Source: JAGTRP01 sp035255045
GTDB taxonomy: Bacteria; Pseudomonadota; Gammaproteobacteria; Burkholderiales; Rhodocyclaceae
NCBI GenBank assembly: GCA_035255045.1
Contig: DATFAA010000139.1
Span: 62,001 to 126,000, forward strand
Direction of reading: 5' to 3'
Length of the DNA stretch: 64,000 nucleotides
The notes below the pieces were generated by a model, which saw nothing but the letters and a program-made list of their open reading frames with translations, was not told where the DNA came from and made no database searches. Of this stretch, positions 1-9,003 are shown piece after piece; positions within the stretch are counted from its first letter, which is position 1, and every line of letters begins with the position of its first letter. The translations under genes and the position numbers were made by a program.

Positions 1-1
1 G

Positions 2-277
2 CAATTCATGCGCGGCTGGCGGGTGGGCTACCGCCACGACGCCCTCGACTCGGGCAGCGCCAGCCTCGGCCCCGCCCTGGCCCTGGCCGATGCCGCCGGA
101 CTGCAGCGCTACAACCCCCGGCGCGACAGCCTGATGGTGGACTGGTCGCCGTCGGAATTCTCCCGGGTGCGCCTGCAGTTCGCCCGGGACGATTCCCGGG
201 GCCCGGGGCTGGAGGACAACCAGTTCTTCGTCCAGTACATCATGAGCCTGGGCGCCCACGGCGCCCACAAGTTCTAA
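2..277 (+). CDS. C-terminal fragment of an outer-membrane beta-barrel protein
   Basis: The reading frame is open from the window edge and stops at 275-277, so only the last 91 or so residues are present. The visible part has alternating hydrophobic/polar strands (SRVRLQFARD, NQFFVQYIMS) and ends in a terminal Phe (HKF), the usual C-terminal signature of Gram-negative outer-membrane barrels. The His-containing tail GAHGAHKF and the position directly upstream of a metal ABC importer (10 nt gap) suggest a metal-linked outer-membrane protein. That role is inference from context. The N-terminus, signal peptide and any plug domain lie outside the window, so porin and TonB-dependent receptor cannot be told apart. 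Confidence 0.6.
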   Translation, partial: QFMRGWRVGYRHDALDSGSASLGPALALADAAGLQRYNPRRDSLMVDWSPSEFSRVRLQFARDDSRGPGLEDNQFFVQYIMSLGAHGAHKF

Positions 278-287
278 GGAGAGGGAC

Positions 288-1184
288 ATGAAACGGATTC
301 TTGCGGCTCTTTCCCTGCTGGCCTTCGCCTGGCCCGCCGTGGCGGCCATCAACGTCTTCGCCACCCTGCCGGAGTGGGGGGCGCTGGCCCAGGAGATCGG
401 CGGCGACAAGGTCAAGGTTTACACGGCGACCCACGCCCTCCAGGACCCCCACCGCATCGAGGCCAAGCCTTCCCTCCTGGCCCAGGCCCGGCGCGCCCAG
501 CTGGTGGTGGCCAACGGCGCCGACCTGGAAATCGGCTGGCTGCCGCTGGTGGTGCGGGATTCGGGCAATCCGGCCATCCAGGTGGGGCAGCCGGGCTACT
601 TCGAGGCCACCCAGTACGTCCAGCGCCTGGAAATCCCGGCAGTGGTGGACCGCATCCACGGCGACGTCCATCCGGCCGGCAACCCCCACATCGCCACCGA
701 TCCCCGCAACCTCCTCAAGGTGGGCGAAGCCCTGGCCGGCCGGCTGGCCGCCGTCGATCCGGCCAACGGCGCCGCCTATGCCGCCGGCTACCAGGCCTTC
801 GCCGCCAAGATGCAGGCGGCGATCCAGCGCTGGGAAAAAGCCGCGGCGCCCCTGCGTGGCGTGCCGGTCATCGTCCAGCACAAGACCTTCAGCTACCTGC
901 TGGCCTGGCTGGGCATGAAGGAAGTGGCGACCCTGGAGCCCAAGCCCGGGGTCGAGCCTACCAGCGGCTACCTGACCGAGGTCCTGGCCCGGCAGAAGGC
1001 CCAGCCGGCCCGCCTGATCCTGCGCGCCGCCTACCAGAACGAGGGTCCGAGCGCCTGGATGGCCCGGGAGGCCAAGCTCCCCGTCGTCGTCCTGCCCTAC
1101 ACCGTGGGCGGCAGCCCGACGGCCAAGGATCTCTTCTCCCTGTTCGACGAGACCGTGGCCCGGCTCCTGAAGGGCCTGGAATGA
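288..1184 (+). CDS. Metal ABC transporter substrate-binding protein (ZnuA/cluster A-I type)
   Basis: This 298-residue periplasmic protein should capture a divalent metal (Zn or Mn) for the ABC importer encoded by the next two genes. It starts with a Sec signal peptide (residues 1-19, ending AVAA). Candidate metal-ligand histidines are His49 and His55 in the THALQDPH motif, and His124, His128 and His134 in a His-rich loop ending GNPH, as expected for cluster A-I binding proteins. A strong GGAGAGG ribosome binding site precedes the ATG. The stop overlaps the next start (ATGA). Whether zinc or manganese is bound cannot be decided from sequence; the short His-rich loop favours zinc. Confidence 0.85.
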   Translation: MKRILAALSLLAFAWPAVAAINVFATLPEWGALAQEIGGDKVKVYTATHALQDPHRIEAKPSLLAQARRAQLVVANGADLEIGWLPLVVRDSGNPAIQVGQPGYFEATQYVQRLEIPAVVDRIHGDVHPAGNPHIATDPRNLLKVGEALAGRLAAVDPANGAAYAAGYQAFAAKMQAAIQRWEKAAAPLRGVPVIVQHKTFSYLLAWLGMKEVATLEPKPGVEPTSGYLTEVLARQKAQPARLILRAAYQNEGPSAWMAREAKLPVVVLPYTVGGSPTAKDLFSLFDETVARLLKGLE

Positions 1185-1759
1185 GCGGGCCCCTGCTGGT
1201 CACCGAGGACCTCGTCGCCGGCTGGGGGGCGCCGGTGACCCCGCCCCTCACCCTTCGACTGGCGGCCGGGGAAATCGTCGGCCTGGTGGGACCCAACGGT
1301 GTCGGGAAATCCACCTACCTGTCGGCCCTCACCGGCGGCGCCCGCATCTTCGGCGGCCGTCTCGACGAGCGGCCGGGGCTGCGCCTCGCCCTCCAGACCC
1401 AGGCCTCGCCGCCCTTCGGGGGCCTGCCCCTGTGCGGCGAGGAGCTGCTGCGCCTGACCGGCGCCAGCCCGGAGGGACTGCCCCCCTGGCTGGCCGACAA
1501 GCTGGCCTGGCGCCTCGACCGCCTGTCCGGCGGCCAGCGCCATTTCCTCGCCCTGTGGGCCATCCTCCAGTCGCCGGCCGACCTGGTCCTGCTGGACGAG
1601 CCCACCAACAACCTGGACGTCGCCGGTGTCGCCCACCTGGAAGGCGCCGTCCGCCGCCGGGCCGCCGAGGGAGTCGGCGTGCTGGTGGTGAGCCATGACC
1701 ACGACTTCGTGGACCGGGTCTGCGACCGGGTGGTCAACGTGGAGCCCCGGGCGCAATGA
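1181..1759 (+). CDS. Metal ABC transporter ATP-binding protein (short ZnuC-like)
   Basis: This 192-residue ABC ATPase energises the adjacent metal permease on the cytoplasmic side. Walker A GPNGVGKST is at residues 37-45, followed by the signature LSGGQ, Walker B LVLLDEP with the catalytic Glu, and the switch His in VVSHDHD. The ATG was chosen because it overlaps the stop of the binding-protein gene (ATGA) and gives the correct N-terminal beta strand; longer upstream readings cross that gene. It is shorter than typical ZnuC proteins (about 250 residues) and ends soon after the H-loop, so the usual C-terminal extension is missing. Its own stop overlaps the permease start (ATGA). Confidence 0.88.
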   Translation: MSGPLLVTEDLVAGWGAPVTPPLTLRLAAGEIVGLVGPNGVGKSTYLSALTGGARIFGGRLDERPGLRLALQTQASPPFGGLPLCGEELLRLTGASPEGLPPWLADKLAWRLDRLSGGQRHFLALWAILQSPADLVLLDEPTNNLDVAGVAHLEGAVRRRAAEGVGVLVVSHDHDFVDRVCDRVVNVEPRAQ

Positions 1760-2535
1760 CGGAAATCTTCTCCCCCCTCTTTCTCCAGCCCTTCCTGATC
1801 GGTTTGTGCTTCGCCGTGCTGCTGCCCCTCTTCGGCTGCTACCTGCGCCTGCGGGACGAGTGGCTGGCGGCCTTCGCCTATGCCCACGTGGCGGCGGCCG
1901 GGGCCCTGGCCGCCATGGCCCTGGAATTGCCTCTGGTCCTGGGCGGCGCCGGCCTGGCCGTACTGGCTGCCCTGGTCAAGCGCCTGGCGGCCTCCCGCCT
2001 GGCCGGCGGCACCGCCTATGCCCTGCTGCTCCTCGTGGGCTGGGCGGCGTCGGTACTGATGACCTCCAACCTGCCCATGGCCGAGCGCCTGGGGCACGCC
2101 CTCTTCGACGGCCAGCTCTATTTCGCCGACCCGACCCAGCTCGCCATCGCCGTCGTCTGCCTGGTGGTGGCGCTGCCGCTGCTGGCCGTGCTCTCCCGGC
2201 ATCTGCTCCTGGCCCAGCTCTACCCGGCCTTCTTCAGCGCCCGCAAGCTGCCCGCCTGGCGCGTCCACCTGGGATTCGACCTGCTGGCGGTGGCCGTGCT
2301 CGCCGTGGCCACCATGTCCCTCGGGGTGATGGGGGCCTTCGCCCTGGTCTTCGTGCCGCCCTGGGTGGTATTCGGCCGGGCCGGCAGCTGGCGGCGGGGC
2401 CTGCTCTTTTCGTGCCTGCTCGGGGTGGGCGGCTACGTACTGGCCTTCGTCCTCGCCCTGCGCCTGGACCAGCCCTTCGGGCCGGTGCTGGCGGTGGTCC
2501 TGGTGGCCCTGGGAATAGCCACATTGCGTAGATAG
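1756..2535 (+). CDS. Metal ABC transporter permease (ZnuB/ABC-3 family)
   Basis: This 259-residue inner-membrane permease has about seven or eight hydrophobic segments spread over its whole length and belongs to the ABC-3 family that moves Zn, Mn or Fe. Family-like features are the early YAHVAAAG segment and the late TMSLGVMGAFALVFVP helix. It is the third gene of an overlapping importer operon (binding protein, ATPase, permease), each pair joined by a 4-nt ATGA overlap, so translation is probably coupled. No Zur box could be assigned because the operon start lies upstream of the window. Metal specificity is unknown. Confidence 0.85.
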   Translation: MTEIFSPLFLQPFLIGLCFAVLLPLFGCYLRLRDEWLAAFAYAHVAAAGALAAMALELPLVLGGAGLAVLAALVKRLAASRLAGGTAYALLLLVGWAASVLMTSNLPMAERLGHALFDGQLYFADPTQLAIAVVCLVVALPLLAVLSRHLLLAQLYPAFFSARKLPAWRVHLGFDLLAVAVLAVATMSLGVMGAFALVFVPPWVVFGRAGSWRRGLLFSCLLGVGGYVLAFVLALRLDQPFGPVLAVVLVALGIATLRR

Positions 2536-2540
2536 CGGCA

Positions 2541-2569
2541 TTGCACCTGAGCACCCGGCGTGCTAAAAG
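2541..2569 (+). promoter_or_regulatory. Candidate sigma-70 promoter before the STAS/hslVU genes
   Basis: TTGCAC (2541-2546) and TAAAAG (2564-2569) are separated by 17 bp in the short gap after the metal permease gene. The match to TTGACA/TATAAT is only moderate. The distance of about 25 bp to the next ATG is suitable. Confidence 0.3.
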
Positions 2570-2593
2570 AACGGTTCTTGCCCGACGATCCCC

Positions 2594-3799
2594 ATGGTCT
2601 TCTCACTCTTCAGGAAACCCCAGAAAAAGATGCCGGAGCGCCCGGTGGCGCGGCCGAAGCCGGCGACTGCACCGGTGCCGGAGGGGAAGGCCGATGCCCG
2701 GGGGGCGCTCCCCGAGCCGGAAGCTGAGGCCAAACCGGCCGTCGGCACCGAAGCGCCCGAGGCCCTCGACTTCACCGATTCCCAGTTCGCCAAGGCCGGC
2801 GACATGGCCATCGACATGGACCACGATGGCGACCCGGTCCAGGCCGACATCGAGCAGGCGGCCGTCCTCTTCGCCAACGGCCAGGACGGGGCCGCCCGGG
2901 CAGTCCTGGAGATATCCGCCCGTGCCCATGCCGGCGCCGATGCCGAGCGGCTCTGGCGCATGCTCCTCGACCTGGTGCAGGTGTTGGGCGACCAGGCCGC
3001 CTTCGAGAAGCTGGGGGTGGAATTCGCCCAGGCCTGCGAGACCTCGCCCCCCGCCTGGCGCCAGCCCGAGTCCTCGCCTCCGGCCGCGGCCCCGGGCGAG
3101 AAGACCCTGGTCCTGCAGGGCGTTGTCTCCGGCGCCGACGCCCCGGAAATCCTCAACCTCAAGGCTGCCCTGGCAGGCAAGGGGCCCCTCCGGATCGACC
3201 TGGGCCGGCTGGCGAGTTGCGACGACGCGGCGGCCGGCGCCCTCTGCGACGGCCTGCGCCTGGCCCGCCGGCAGGGAGTGGCGGTGGCCCTGGACGGCGC
3301 CGACGGCCTGGTGGGCCGCCTGGAGAACCGCCTGGTGGCCGGCCAGCCGGAGTCGGCCGGGGCCTGGCTGCTGCTCCTGGAACTCTACCAGCGCCTGGGC
3401 AAGGCCGAGGTGTTCGAAGAGAGGGCGGTGGATTACGCGGTCACCTTCGAGGTCTCGCCCCCCTCCTGGGAGGACGCCAAGGCGCTTGCCAAGGCCGCCG
3501 GGGTGCCGGCGACAGCCGCGGCGCCCGCCGAGCAGGCCCTTTTCCTGGCGGGGGAACTCAAGAACTATCGTTTTGGCGAACTGCCGAACTATCTCGACTC
3601 CGCCGACCAGCCGATCCTGGATTTCTCGCGGGTCAAGCGCGTCGATTTCTTCTCGGCCGGCCAGCTGCGCAACACCCTGGCGCCCTATCGGCGGCAAGGC
3701 AAGGAAATAGTTATCCGCCATCCCCATCGTCTGGTGGCGGAATTGATGGGCATCGTTGATCTCAACAGCGTTGCCCGCATCATCGTTCCAAAATCTTAG
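2594..3799 (+). CDS. Protein with two STAS-like domains, function unknown
   Basis: This 401-residue cytoplasmic protein has no signal peptide or membrane segment. It has a Pro/Ala-rich N-terminus, a helical stretch, one STAS-like domain around residues 175-265 (RIDLGRLASCDDAAAGAL, a beta-strand then helix like MlaB/SpoIIAA) and a second at about 315-401 (ILDFSRVKRVDFFSAGQLRN). Between them, two similar modules carry a TSPPAWR or VSPPSWE motif, suggesting an internal duplication. STAS domains act in anti-sigma-antagonist switches or lipid transport; neither role is evident here. The gene sits 10 bp upstream of hslV and probably shares its transcript. No clear Shine-Dalgarno precedes the ATG, so the start is less certain. 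Confidence 0.7.
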   Translation: MVFSLFRKPQKKMPERPVARPKPATAPVPEGKADARGALPEPEAEAKPAVGTEAPEALDFTDSQFAKAGDMAIDMDHDGDPVQADIEQAAVLFANGQDGAARAVLEISARAHAGADAERLWRMLLDLVQVLGDQAAFEKLGVEFAQACETSPPAWRQPESSPPAAAPGEKTLVLQGVVSGADAPEILNLKAALAGKGPLRIDLGRLASCDDAAAGALCDGLRLARRQGVAVALDGADGLVGRLENRLVAGQPESAGAWLLLLELYQRLGKAEVFEERAVDYAVTFEVSPPSWEDAKALAKAAGVPATAAAPAEQALFLAGELKNYRFGELPNYLDSADQPILDFSRVKRVDFFSAGQLRNTLAPYRRQGKEIVIRHPHRLVAELMGIVDLNSVARIIVPKS

Positions 3800-3809
3800 G
3801 AATTCGTCT

Positions 3810-4346
3810 ATGGAGCAATATCACGGCACCACGATCCTGTCGGTGCGCCGGGGCAATCGCGTGGCCATGGGCGGCGACGGCCAGGTGACCCTCGGCAACA
3901 TCGTCGTCAAGGCCACCGCCCGCAAGGTCCGCCGCCTCTACCAGAACCGCATCCTGGCGGGATTCGCCGGCGGCACCGCCGACGCCTTCACCCTTTTCGA
4001 GCGCTTCGAGGCCAAGCTGGAAAAGCACCAGGGCAACCTGCTGCGCTCGGCGGTGGAATTGGCCAAGGATTGGCGCACCGACCGCATGCTGCGGCGCCTG
4101 GAAGCCATGCTCTCCGTCGCCGACACCGAGAATTCCCTCATCATCACCGGCAACGGCGATGTGCTCGAGCCCGAGCAGGGCATCGTCGCCATCGGTTCCG
4201 GCGGCGCCTACGCCCAGAGTTCAGCCCGGGCCCTGCTGGAGAACACCGACCTGGATCCCGCCGAGATCGTCACCAAGTCCCTGGAGATCGCCGGCGATAT
4301 CTGCATCTACACCAACCGCAACTTCACCATCGAGGTGTTGGAATGA
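3810..4346 (+). CDS. hslV: HslV (ClpQ) peptidase subunit of the HslVU ATP-dependent protease
   Basis: This 178-residue N-terminal threonine hydrolase forms the double-hexamer peptidase core of HslVU, a cytoplasmic protein-quality-control protease. The start at 3810 gives MEQYHG followed by TTILSVRRG; in this family the short leader is removed and the exposed Thr (here Thr7) is the nucleophile. Family motifs GGDGQVTLGN and GSGGAYAQSSARAL (S1-pocket region) are intact. An upstream in-frame start at 3756 would add 18 unrelated residues and overlap the STAS gene, so it was not used; AGGA lies just before 3810. The stop overlaps the hslU start (ATGA). Confidence 0.96.
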   Translation: MEQYHGTTILSVRRGNRVAMGGDGQVTLGNIVVKATARKVRRLYQNRILAGFAGGTADAFTLFERFEAKLEKHQGNLLRSAVELAKDWRTDRMLRRLEAMLSVADTENSLIITGNGDVLEPEQGIVAIGSGGAYAQSSARALLENTDLDPAEIVTKSLEIAGDICIYTNRNFTIEVLE

Positions 4347-5686
4347 CCGCGATGACCCCTCCGGAAATCGTCCACGAACTGGACAAGCACATCGTCGGCC
4401 AGGGCAAGGCCAAGAAGGCCGTGGCCATCGCCCTCAGGAACCGCTGGCGGCGGGCCCAGGTGGCGGAGCCCCTGCGCCAGGAGATCACCCCCAAGAACAT
4501 CCTCATGATCGGCCCCACCGGGGTCGGCAAGACGGAGATCGCCCGGCGCCTGGCGCGGCTCGCCAATGCCCCCTTCATCAAGATCGAGGCGACCAAGTTC
4601 ACCGAGGTGGGCTATGTCGGACGGGATGTGGACACCATCATCCGGGATCTGGTGGAGATCGCCATCAAGAACAACCGGGAGCAGGCCATGAAGCGGGTGC
4701 GCTCCCGGGCCGAGGACGCCGCCGAGGATCGCATCCTCGACATCCTCCTGCCCCCCGCTCGCAGCCCCGGCTTCTTCGCCGAGGGCAGCGCCAGCCAGGG
4801 CGAGGACAACGCCACCCGGCAGAAATTCCGCAAGAAGCTGCGGGAAGGGGAATTCGACGACAAGGAAATCGACATCGAGGTGACCCTGCCCTCCATGCAG
4901 GCGGAAATCTTCGCCCCGCCGGGGATGGAGGAGCTGACCCAGCAGATCCAGGGCATGTTCCAGAACCTCGGCACCGGCCGCAAGAAGTCCCGCAAGCTCA
5001 AGATCATTGAGGCGCGCAAGCTCCTGGTGGACGAGGAGGCGGCCAAGCTGGTCAATGACGAGGAAGTGAAGCTGGAGGCGGTGAAGAACGTCGAGCAGAA
5101 CGGCATCGTCTTCCTGGACGAGATCGACAAGATCGCCAGCCGCTCGGAAGCCCAGGGGGCCGACGTCTCCCGCCAGGGCGTCCAGCGCGACCTGCTGCCC
5201 CTGGTGGAAGGCACCACCATCTCCACCAAGTACGGCATGATCAAAACCGATCACATCCTGTTCATCGCCTCCGGCGCCTTCCACCTGGCCAAGCCCTCGG
5301 ACCTCATCCCCGAACTCCAGGGCCGCTTCCCCATCCGGGTCGAGCTGGATTCCCTGTCGGTGGCCGACTTCGAGCGCATCCTGACCCAGACCGACGCCTG
5401 CCTGACCCGCCAGTACCAGGCCCTGCTGGAAACCGAAGGGGTCGAGGTGGCCTTCGCCGAGGACGGTATCCGCCGCCTGGCGGAAATCGCCTACCAGGTA
5501 AACGAGAAGACCGAGAACATCGGTGCCCGGCGCCTGTACACGGTCATGGAGAAGCTCCTGGAGGAGGTCTCCTTCGAAGCCGGCAAGACCGGCCAGCCGG
5601 CCACGGTGACCGTGGACCGCGCCTACGTGGAGCAGCGCCTGGCCGGACTGGCCGGGGACGAAGACCTGTCGCGCTACGTCTTGTGA
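4343..5686 (+). CDS. hslU: HslU (ClpY) AAA+ unfoldase subunit of the HslVU protease
   Basis: This 447-residue AAA+ ATPase unfolds substrates and threads them into HslV. Walker A GPTGVGKT is at residues 57-64, the pore-loop motif GYVGRDV follows, and Walker B IVFLDEIDK comes after a variable I-domain. The sensor-2 region GARRLYTVMEKLLE and the C-terminal tail ending RYVL, which activates HslV, are present, so the protein looks complete. The start overlaps the hslV stop (ATGA); a second ATG eight bases downstream is an alternative. The long reading upstream of 4343 is only out-of-frame sequence inside hslV. Confidence 0.96.
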   Translation: MTAMTPPEIVHELDKHIVGQGKAKKAVAIALRNRWRRAQVAEPLRQEITPKNILMIGPTGVGKTEIARRLARLANAPFIKIEATKFTEVGYVGRDVDTIIRDLVEIAIKNNREQAMKRVRSRAEDAAEDRILDILLPPARSPGFFAEGSASQGEDNATRQKFRKKLREGEFDDKEIDIEVTLPSMQAEIFAPPGMEELTQQIQGMFQNLGTGRKKSRKLKIIEARKLLVDEEAAKLVNDEEVKLEAVKNVEQNGIVFLDEIDKIASRSEAQGADVSRQGVQRDLLPLVEGTTISTKYGMIKTDHILFIASGAFHLAKPSDLIPELQGRFPIRVELDSLSVADFERILTQTDACLTRQYQALLETEGVEVAFAEDGIRRLAEIAYQVNEKTENIGARRLYTVMEKLLEEVSFEAGKTGQPATVTVDRAYVEQRLAGLAGDEDLSRYVL

Positions 5687-6570
5687 GCGCCGACAGCCTG
5701 TTCGTCCGCATCACCGCCATCCTCTTCCCCATCCTGGCCATCGTGGCGGCCGGCTATTTCTATGGCCGCCGCCACAAGCCGGAAATGGCGGTGGCCAACC
5801 GCCTCAACATGGATGTCTTCGTGCCGGCCCTGGTGTTCGGGGCCATGGCGGGTAAGTCCTTCGACCTGACGGCCTTCGGTCCCCTGGCGACCGGGGCGCT
5901 GCTGGTGCTCCTGGGCAGCGGCCTGCTAGCCTGGCCGGTGGCCCGGCTGCTCGGCGTCTCCTGGCGCACCTTCGTGCCGCCCATGATGTTCAACAACTCC
6001 GGGAACATCGGCCTGCCCCTGGCGGTGCTGACCTGGGGAGAGGCGTCCCTGCCGGCGGCGGTGATCCTGTTCATGGTGGAGAACACCCTGCATTTCTCCT
6101 TGGGCGCCCGCATGCTCGACCCCCACGCCCGGCTCCTGACCCTGTGGCGGGTGCCGGTGGTGGCGGCGGCCATCGCCGGCCTGCTGGTGGCGGCCTTCAA
6201 GATTCCCGTGTGGCAGCCGGCGGTCATCGCCATCAAGATGCTGGGAGACATCGCCGTTCCGCTGCTCCTCTTCGCCCTCGGGGTGAGGATGACCGATGTC
6301 GCCTTCGGCGACTCCAAGGTGGCGGTGGCCGGGGCGCTGCTGCGGCCCCTGGCCGGCATGGCGCTGGCCTGGGCGGCGGCCTGGGGCCTCGGCCTGGGCG
6401 TCCAGGAAACGGCCATGCTGCTGGTCTTCGGCGCCCTGCCGCCGGCGGTGCTCAACTTCCTGTTTGCCGAGCGCTACCGCCAGGAGCCGGAACGGGTGGC
6501 CTCCATCGTCCTCATCGGCAACCTGGCCGCCCTGATCTTCCTGCCTCTGGCCCTGGCCCTGGTGCTGTAG
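5683..6570 (+). CDS. AEC-family transporter (auxin efflux carrier-like permease)
   Basis: This 295-residue integral membrane protein has about ten hydrophobic segments in two halves, and the conserved NNSGNIGLPL motif near residue 105 typical of AEC/MdcF-like permeases. Family members export or import small carboxylates, but the substrate here is unknown. The start is a GTG overlapping the hslU stop (GTGA), so the gene may be co-transcribed with hslVU although no functional link is known. It converges with livF, the stops being 10 bp apart with no clear terminator between. Confidence 0.82.
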   Translation: MSADSLFVRITAILFPILAIVAAGYFYGRRHKPEMAVANRLNMDVFVPALVFGAMAGKSFDLTAFGPLATGALLVLLGSGLLAWPVARLLGVSWRTFVPPMMFNNSGNIGLPLAVLTWGEASLPAAVILFMVENTLHFSLGARMLDPHARLLTLWRVPVVAAAIAGLLVAAFKIPVWQPAVIAIKMLGDIAVPLLLFALGVRMTDVAFGDSKVAVAGALLRPLAGMALAWAAAWGLGLGVQETAMLLVFGALPPAVLNFLFAERYRQEPERVASIVLIGNLAALIFLPLALALVL

Positions 6571-6580
6571 GGCACGGGGC

Positions 6581-7281
6581 TCAGAGGCCGAGGTAGGCCC
6601 GGCGCACCTCGTCGTTCTCCAGCAGTTCCTTGCCGGGGCCGGAGAGGACGGTGCGCCCCGCCTCCAGCACATAGCCCCGGTGGGCGATGGAGAGGGCGTG
6701 GCGAGTGTTCTGCTCGACCAGGAGGACGGTGACGCCGGCGGCGTTGATGTCCCGGACGATGCGGAACATCTCCTCGACCATGATGGGCGCCAGCCCCAGG
6801 GAGGGCTCGTCCAGCATCAGCACCTTGGGCGCCGCCATCAGGCCGCGGCCGATGGCGACCATCTGCTGCTCGCCGCCGGACAGGGTGCCGGCCAGCTGCT
6901 TCTGCCTTTCCCTGACCTTGGGGAAAACGGAGAACACCTGCTCGAGGCGCTCGGTGCGCCCCGCCGCTGGGGTCGGATAGGCACCCATCAGCAGGTTTTC
7001 GAGCACGGTCATGTCGGGGAAGAGGCGCCGGCCCTCGGGCACGTGCACCACGCCCCGGCGGACGATGTCCATGGACGAGCAGGCGTCCACGCGCTCGCCG
7101 TCGAGGCTGATCTGCCCGCCCTTGGGCTGGATCAGCCCGGACAAGGTCTTCAGGGTGGTGGTCTTGCCGGCCCCGTTGGCGCCGATGAGGGCGACGATCT
7201 CCCCGGCCGGCACCTCGAAGGAGACGTCCCAGATGGCCTGGACGGCGCCGTAGGCGACCTGGAGGTTGCTAACGCTCAGCA

Positions 7282-7282
<1 letters not shown>
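6581..7282 (-). CDS. livF: Branched-chain amino acid-type ABC transporter ATP-binding protein LivF
   Basis: This 233-residue cytoplasmic ATPase is one of two nucleotide-binding subunits of a HAAT-type importer. Walker A GANGAGKTT is at residues 34-42, then the signature LSGGEQQ, Walker B VLMLDEPSLGLAP (typical of LivF) and the switch His region LLVEQN. It is the last gene of the minus-strand operon mmsA-livKHMGF. Its ATG overlaps the livG stop by one base (TGATG). The transporter class handles branched-chain amino acids, but also amides, urea and aromatic acids. Confidence 0.92.
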
Positions 7283-8046
<764 letters not shown>

Positions 8047-8055
8047 GGCCGCCTC

Positions 8056-9003
8056 CTATTCCGCCGCCCGGGGCAGCACGAAGTGGCGCAGCCGGCCCCA
8101 GATGCCGTCCGGCAGATAGCGGATCACCAGCATCATGAACAGTCCGTAGAAGATGAGGTGGCCCACCTGGAAATGCTCCCGGAAGACTTCGGCGATGGTG
8201 ACCAGGAAGACGGCGCCGATGATGGGCCCGGTGGTGGTGGCGATGCCGCCGACCACGGCGATGAACACCATCTCCACCGAGAGGGCGATGGAAAACACCG
8301 CGTCCGGCTCGATGTAGCGGAAATAGAGGGCGTAGAAGCCCCCGGCCAGGCCGGCGATGGCGGCCGACAGGGCCAGGGTGACGACCTTGGTGCGCACGGT
8401 GTCGATGCCGGCGGCCTCGGCGCTGTCGGCATCCTCCCGGATGGCCAGCAGGTAGGCGCCGAGCCGGGAGCGGGACAGCCAGTGGGTGACCCCCATGGCC
8501 AGGGCGGCGAGGGCCAGGACCAGGTAGTAGAAGGGCACCTTGCTTTCCCAGTCGAGGGTATGGCCCAGGAAGCTGACCTCCGGCAGGGTGGTGATCTGCA
8601 GGCCCATGGGGCCGCCGGTGAGGCTTTCCCAGTTGAGGGCCACCAGGCGGACGATTTCCGCCACCGCCAGGGTCGCCAGGGAGAAATAGGGGCCCTTGAG
8701 GCGGAAGCAGACGAAGCCGATGGGCAGGGCGACGATGGCCGCCAGGGCGGCGCCGCAGACGATGCCCAGCCAGGGTGGCAGGCCCAGGCTCAGGTAGAAG
8801 AGCATGGTGGTGTAGGCGCCGATGCCGAGGAAGGTGGCATGGCCGAAGGAGACCTGGCCGGCATAGCCGCCCAGGAGATTCCAGGCGGTGCCGAGCAGCG
8901 TCCAGAACAGCACCAGGATGAGCAGGTGGTGGAGGAAGGGATTGGCGGTGAGGAGGGGCGCCGCCAGGAGGCCGGCGGCGGCGAGGATGGAAAGCTTGCC
9001 CAT
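8056..9003 (-). CDS. livM: Branched-chain amino acid-type ABC transporter permease LivM
   Basis: This 315-residue inner-membrane permease has eight to ten hydrophobic helices and the family motifs GGYAGQVSFGHATFLGIGAY and LAIREDADSAEAAGID (the coupling loop contacting the ATPases). The start at 9003 was chosen because its ATG overlaps the livH stop by one base (TGATG), and because residues upstream are Arg/Pro/His-rich out-of-frame translation of livH. It probably forms a heterodimeric channel with LivH. Confidence 0.92.
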   Translation of the reverse strand: MGKLSILAAAGLLAAPLLTANPFLHHLLILVLFWTLLGTAWNLLGGYAGQVSFGHATFLGIGAYTTMLFYLSLGLPPWLGIVCGAALAAIVALPIGFVCFRLKGPYFSLATLAVAEIVRLVALNWESLTGGPMGLQITTLPEVSFLGHTLDWESKVPFYYLVLALAALAMGVTHWLSRSRLGAYLLAIREDADSAEAAGIDTVRTKVVTLALSAAIAGLAGGFYALYFRYIEPDAVFSIALSVEMVFIAVVGGIATTTGPIIGAVFLVTIAEVFREHFQVGHLIFYGLFMMLVIRYLPDGIWGRLRHFVLPRAAE

